NCBI GenBank assembly: GCA_004356415.1
Contig: SMWN01000088.1
Coordinates: 1 to 6,845, forward strand
DNA from: Gammaproteobacteria bacterium
GTDB taxonomy: Bacteria; Pseudomonadota; Gammaproteobacteria; Eutrophobiales; Eutrophobiaceae
DNA length: 6,845 nucleotides
Reading direction: 5' to 3'
The position numbers and the translations under genes were made by a program. This document shows positions 4,414-6,845 of this stretch, piece after piece. The stretch's first letter is position 1, and every line of letters begins with the position of its first letter. The notes under the pieces are model-generated. The model was not told the DNA's origin, did no database searches, and worked only from the letters and a program-made list of their open reading frames with translations.

Positions 4414-6486
4414 ATGAAGAATGTCAGATTTACAATTCGCCTGAAGCTGTTGATTCTGTCTCTTGCTGTTTTAAGTATACCATTCCTTGGATATGAGTAT
4501 CTGCGTGAGCTTGATCGATATTTAAGAACAAACCTGGAGTCCTCGCTGATGGATGCTGCCAGAGCTGCTGCAGGCCCATTACATGAACAATATACACTGT
4601 TTCCTTATACACAAGATACAGCAGAAAATTCTCTTTTCATCCAGAAATTGCTAACTCCAATCCAGCTGGATGGGTATACAGACGATTGGTTAGACTATCT
4701 TGCTTGGTCCAAGGTTTATCAGCAAGAAAATGAGAAAGACGAAGATGCTTCACTAAGTTATAAATTAATTCTGGGCCAGTATGAAAGCAATCTGCAGATA
4801 TTATTACAGGTTGAGGATCCGCACGTCACATACCAAAAGCCAAATAGCGAATCAATCCTCAATAGTGACCATGTAGAACTTGTGATTGCAGATGAGTATT
4901 CTGTCAAGCGGCATTATTATTTTGCCACATCGGCACCAGGCAGATTTAATCCCTTTCAGATTAATACAATTCTGGATGAATGGTATGAAAAGAGAGAATA
5001 CGTCAGGTATGCGACGAATATTTCTGCAGAGTGGCAACAAACAGAGTCAGGTTACAATCTAGAAATATCCATGCCCTTGTATTTGCTTGATGAAAGACTG
5101 GGATTTATCGTCAGAAGCATTGAGGGTCATGGGAATGGCAGGGTTGCAACCAGTGTAGGGACTGCAGGCACTGACACATCAACCAGGCCTGGTAGATTAC
5201 TCAAACCCTCCAGTGAAATTGAAAGAGTGATATCGCGACTGGACGACAACGAAGGAAGGCGACTATGGGTTCTGGACAGTGCGGCCCAAGTGCTCTCCAC
5301 CCAGGGTAAATTGCAGAAGGATTTTTCCGATCAGCCATTAAATATTTTTTATTCTTTCATCCTTCCAATTGTTCCAAAAGACTTTAAGGATGATCTGGCC
5401 GGTGTTTCGAGATTACAGGGAGATGAAGTGAAGATGGCACTGCAGGGTTCGGTGACATCACGGTGGCGGGCGACACCTGACGAAAAAGCAATTATTGTCT
5501 CGGCAGCAGCCCCTGTATGGATTGATGATGAGGTGCGTGGTGTAGTTGTTGTCGAGGAAACAACAAACAGTATTTTGATGTTACAACGAAATGCTCTGGT
5601 AAGTTTGTTTAACAAGACATTGCTTGTGTTTTTTGTGATTACCTTAACACTGCTTGCTTTTGCAACACGGTTGTCAGTCAGATTACGTCGCCTGAGTCTG
5701 GAGGCCAGTGAAGCGATTGATGAACATGGCAGAGTGGTTGGCGAGATTACCGGGAGCAGTGCCAGCGATGAAATAGGAGACCTATCCAGAAGTTATGCCG
5801 CAATGCTTAATCGATTGAAGGAATATAATAATTATCTGGAAAGTCTGGCAGGAAAATTATCTCATGAATTAAGAACACCGATGGCCGTGGTGCAATCATC
5901 ACTGGATAATTTACAGTCAGAGTGTTCAGGCAAGGAGTCTGAATACCTTGAAAGAGCGCAAGATGGAATAAAAAGACTCAACGTGTTGGTGCTAAGGCTG
6001 AGTGAAGCGGCAAGGCTTGAACAGGCATTGCAAACTGCTGAAGTAGAATCAGTTGATTTAACATATCTGATCGATCGTTGTGGCGAAGGTTATAAACTGG
6101 CCTATCCTGAATCTATATTTAAGGTGATGACACCTTCGATAAAAATAGAAAAGAAACTATCTACCGATTTGTTTATACAAATGCTGGATAAATTAGTGAG
6201 CAATGCAGTCGATTTCAGTTTGCCGGACAAACCAATCGAAATTATTCTGGAGAACAATAAAACAACTGTCATCAAGGTTATCAATTATGGTTCAATTTTG
6301 CCTGAGGAGATGCAGGCGCAATTATTTAATTCAATGGTGTCATTCAGGGGGAAAAGGGACGGGCAGCCTCACCTTGGCCTGGGGCTTTATATTGCCAAGT
6401 TAATTGCAGAATTCCACAATGCAGAAATAACAGCACATAATCTTCAGCAAAACGAAGGTGTTGTTTTCAAGATCAGATTTAAATAA
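4414..6486 (+). CDS. pdsS: Dedicated sortase system sensor histidine kinase PdsS
   Basis: This inner-membrane histidine kinase, 690 residues, is the partner of PdsR. TM1 spans about 10-29. A large periplasmic part of about 365 residues follows. Its first half (about 83-235) resembles a CBM9-like beta-sandwich: LDGYTDDW, LQILLQVEDPHV, SDHVELVI and GYNLEISMPLYLL. Its second half (about 282-390) looks like a Cache-type sensor (RLWVLDSAAQVLS; SAAAPVWIDDEVRGVVVVEE). TM2 is about 399-417 and HAMP about 418-470. The HisKA H-box LSHELRTP contains phospho-acceptor His484. The ATPase domain has the N-box Asn597 (LVSNAVDFS) and the G2 box GLGLYIA (655-661). The G1 box is altered: NYGSILP (624-630) replaces DxGxG. 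The layout fits the dedicated sortase kinase family. The ATG at 4414 is chosen; TTG at 4411 is the only in-frame alternative. No Shine-Dalgarno is visible, so translation may be coupled to an upstream frame or weak. Confidence 0.92.
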   Translation: MKNVRFTIRLKLLILSLAVLSIPFLGYEYLRELDRYLRTNLESSLMDAARAAAGPLHEQYTLFPYTQDTAENSLFIQKLLTPIQLDGYTDDWLDYLAWSKVYQQENEKDEDASLSYKLILGQYESNLQILLQVEDPHVTYQKPNSESILNSDHVELVIADEYSVKRHYYFATSAPGRFNPFQINTILDEWYEKREYVRYATNISAEWQQTESGYNLEISMPLYLLDERLGFIVRSIEGHGNGRVATSVGTAGTDTSTRPGRLLKPSSEIERVISRLDDNEGRRLWVLDSAAQVLSTQGKLQKDFSDQPLNIFYSFILPIVPKDFKDDLAGVSRLQGDEVKMALQGSVTSRWRATPDEKAIIVSAAAPVWIDDEVRGVVVVEETTNSILMLQRNALVSLFNKTLLVFFVITLTLLAFATRLSVRLRRLSLEASEAIDEHGRVVGEITGSSASDEIGDLSRSYAAMLNRLKEYNNYLESLAGKLSHELRTPMAVVQSSLDNLQSECSGKESEYLERAQDGIKRLNVLVLRLSEAARLEQALQTAEVESVDLTYLIDRCGEGYKLAYPESIFKVMTPSIKIEKKLSTDLFIQMLDKLVSNAVDFSLPDKPIEIILENNKTTVIKVINYGSILPEEMQAQLFNSMVSFRGKRDGQPHLGLGLYIAKLIAEFHNAEITAHNLQQNEGVVFKIRFK

Positions 6487-6500
6487 CCTGGTTTCAATGA

Positions 6501-6845
6501 TCAGTCCCAGAGGCGAATGGCCTGCTTGCCAGGCCCATTGACTGGTCGCGCAAGCAGCCCAGTTTGACTTAAGGTAATTTTAAATTGGGCTTTGTCACTC
6601 ATGGGAAGATAAGTCGCGGTTCCATAATAAGCATCAATCCATGGTAGCCACGATGGGTATCTTTTTGTGATTGACCAGATATCCAGTCCCTTGTTTTCTG
6701 CCAATGAATATACGGTACGATTTCCTGTTCTCTCCTCTTCTATATCATGGTAGCGGCCAGAAATACGTTCAAGACGGTAAAGTGAGTCCAGTCCTGCAAG
6801 ATTCATCGGTATGTCCCATTTAATGATTCGTGCGTCAAGCTGCCA
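6501..6845 (-). CDS. Unrecognised protein, C-terminal 114 residues (5' end beyond window)
   Basis: The minus-strand frame is open from the right edge to a TGA at 6501-6503. The first readable residues are WQLDARIIKWDIP, so the Met at 6806 is probably internal and the real start lies outside. The fragment is rich in Trp and Tyr (YPSWLPWIDAYYGTATYLPM) and ends GPGKQAIRLWD. I see no signal peptide, membrane segment or known motif in this part and do not recognise the family. It converges on pdsS with only 14 bases between the two stop codons. It is therefore transcribed separately from the regulators and may have no functional link to the sortase system. The aromatic-rich, conserved-looking text and the length of the open frame support real coding. 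Confidence 0.65.
   Translation of the reverse strand, partial: WQLDARIIKWDIPMNLAGLDSLYRLERISGRYHDIEEERTGNRTVYSLAENKGLDIWSITKRYPSWLPWIDAYYGTATYLPMSDKAQFKITLSQTGLLARPVNGPGKQAIRLWD

Noticed and set aside
6519..6535. Hairpin GGCCTG-CTTGC-CAGGCC near the pdsS 3' end as a bidirectional terminator
   Set aside because: It lies inside the coding end of the convergent gene, has only 6 bp, and is not followed by a T-run on either strand.
1..6845. CRISPR arrays, tRNA or rRNA genes, insertion sequences, phage attachment sites
   Set aside because: No regularly spaced repeats, cloverleaf-like sequences, transposase-like reading frames or flanking direct repeats were seen; nearly all DNA is accounted for by the six genes.

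Overview
The window reads as one locus from a moderately AT-rich, Gram-negative gammaproteobacterium-like genome. The species cannot be named from the sequence. The Gram-negative assignment rests on an OmpA-family periplasmic protein and on gene families (class GN sortase, dedicated sortase target, PdsO, dedicated two-component pair) that are known from Proteobacteria, many of them marine. I recognise the set as the proteobacterial dedicated sortase system. This is a known set of protein families with little experimental work behind it: one sortase serves one substrate and carries its own regulators.

Layout. Leftward unit: pdsO (2573-3331, OmpA-like peptidoglycan-binding protein), then the VIT/vWA sortase substrate ending in an LPATA sorting signal (333-2537), then a class GN sortase (1-349, cut by the left edge). 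The sortase start overlaps the substrate gene by 17 bases and is easily missed because the gene is truncated. Rightward unit: pdsR (3541-4230, OmpR-type response regulator) and pdsS (4414-6486, membrane histidine kinase). The two units diverge from a 209-base region that should hold both sets of promoters. At the right end, a gene on the minus strand (6501-6845, cut by the edge) converges on pdsS. I do not recognise it.

How the genes may work together (inference from family knowledge): PdsS senses something in the periplasm through a large extracytoplasmic region whose first half resembles a CBM9-type beta-sandwich. It phosphorylates PdsR, which probably controls the divergent structural operon. 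The substrate is exported, processed at LPATA and anchored by the sortase to an unknown acceptor. PdsO may tie the complex to peptidoglycan.

The least explained DNA is the 183-base pdsR-pdsS gap. It holds a consensus-like promoter, three consecutive inverted repeats and a 63-codon open frame that touches both flanking genes, while pdsS has no visible Shine-Dalgarno sequence. A second anomaly is base composition: about 57% GC in the first 300 bases (sortase), against roughly 42-47% in the stretches counted by hand elsewhere.
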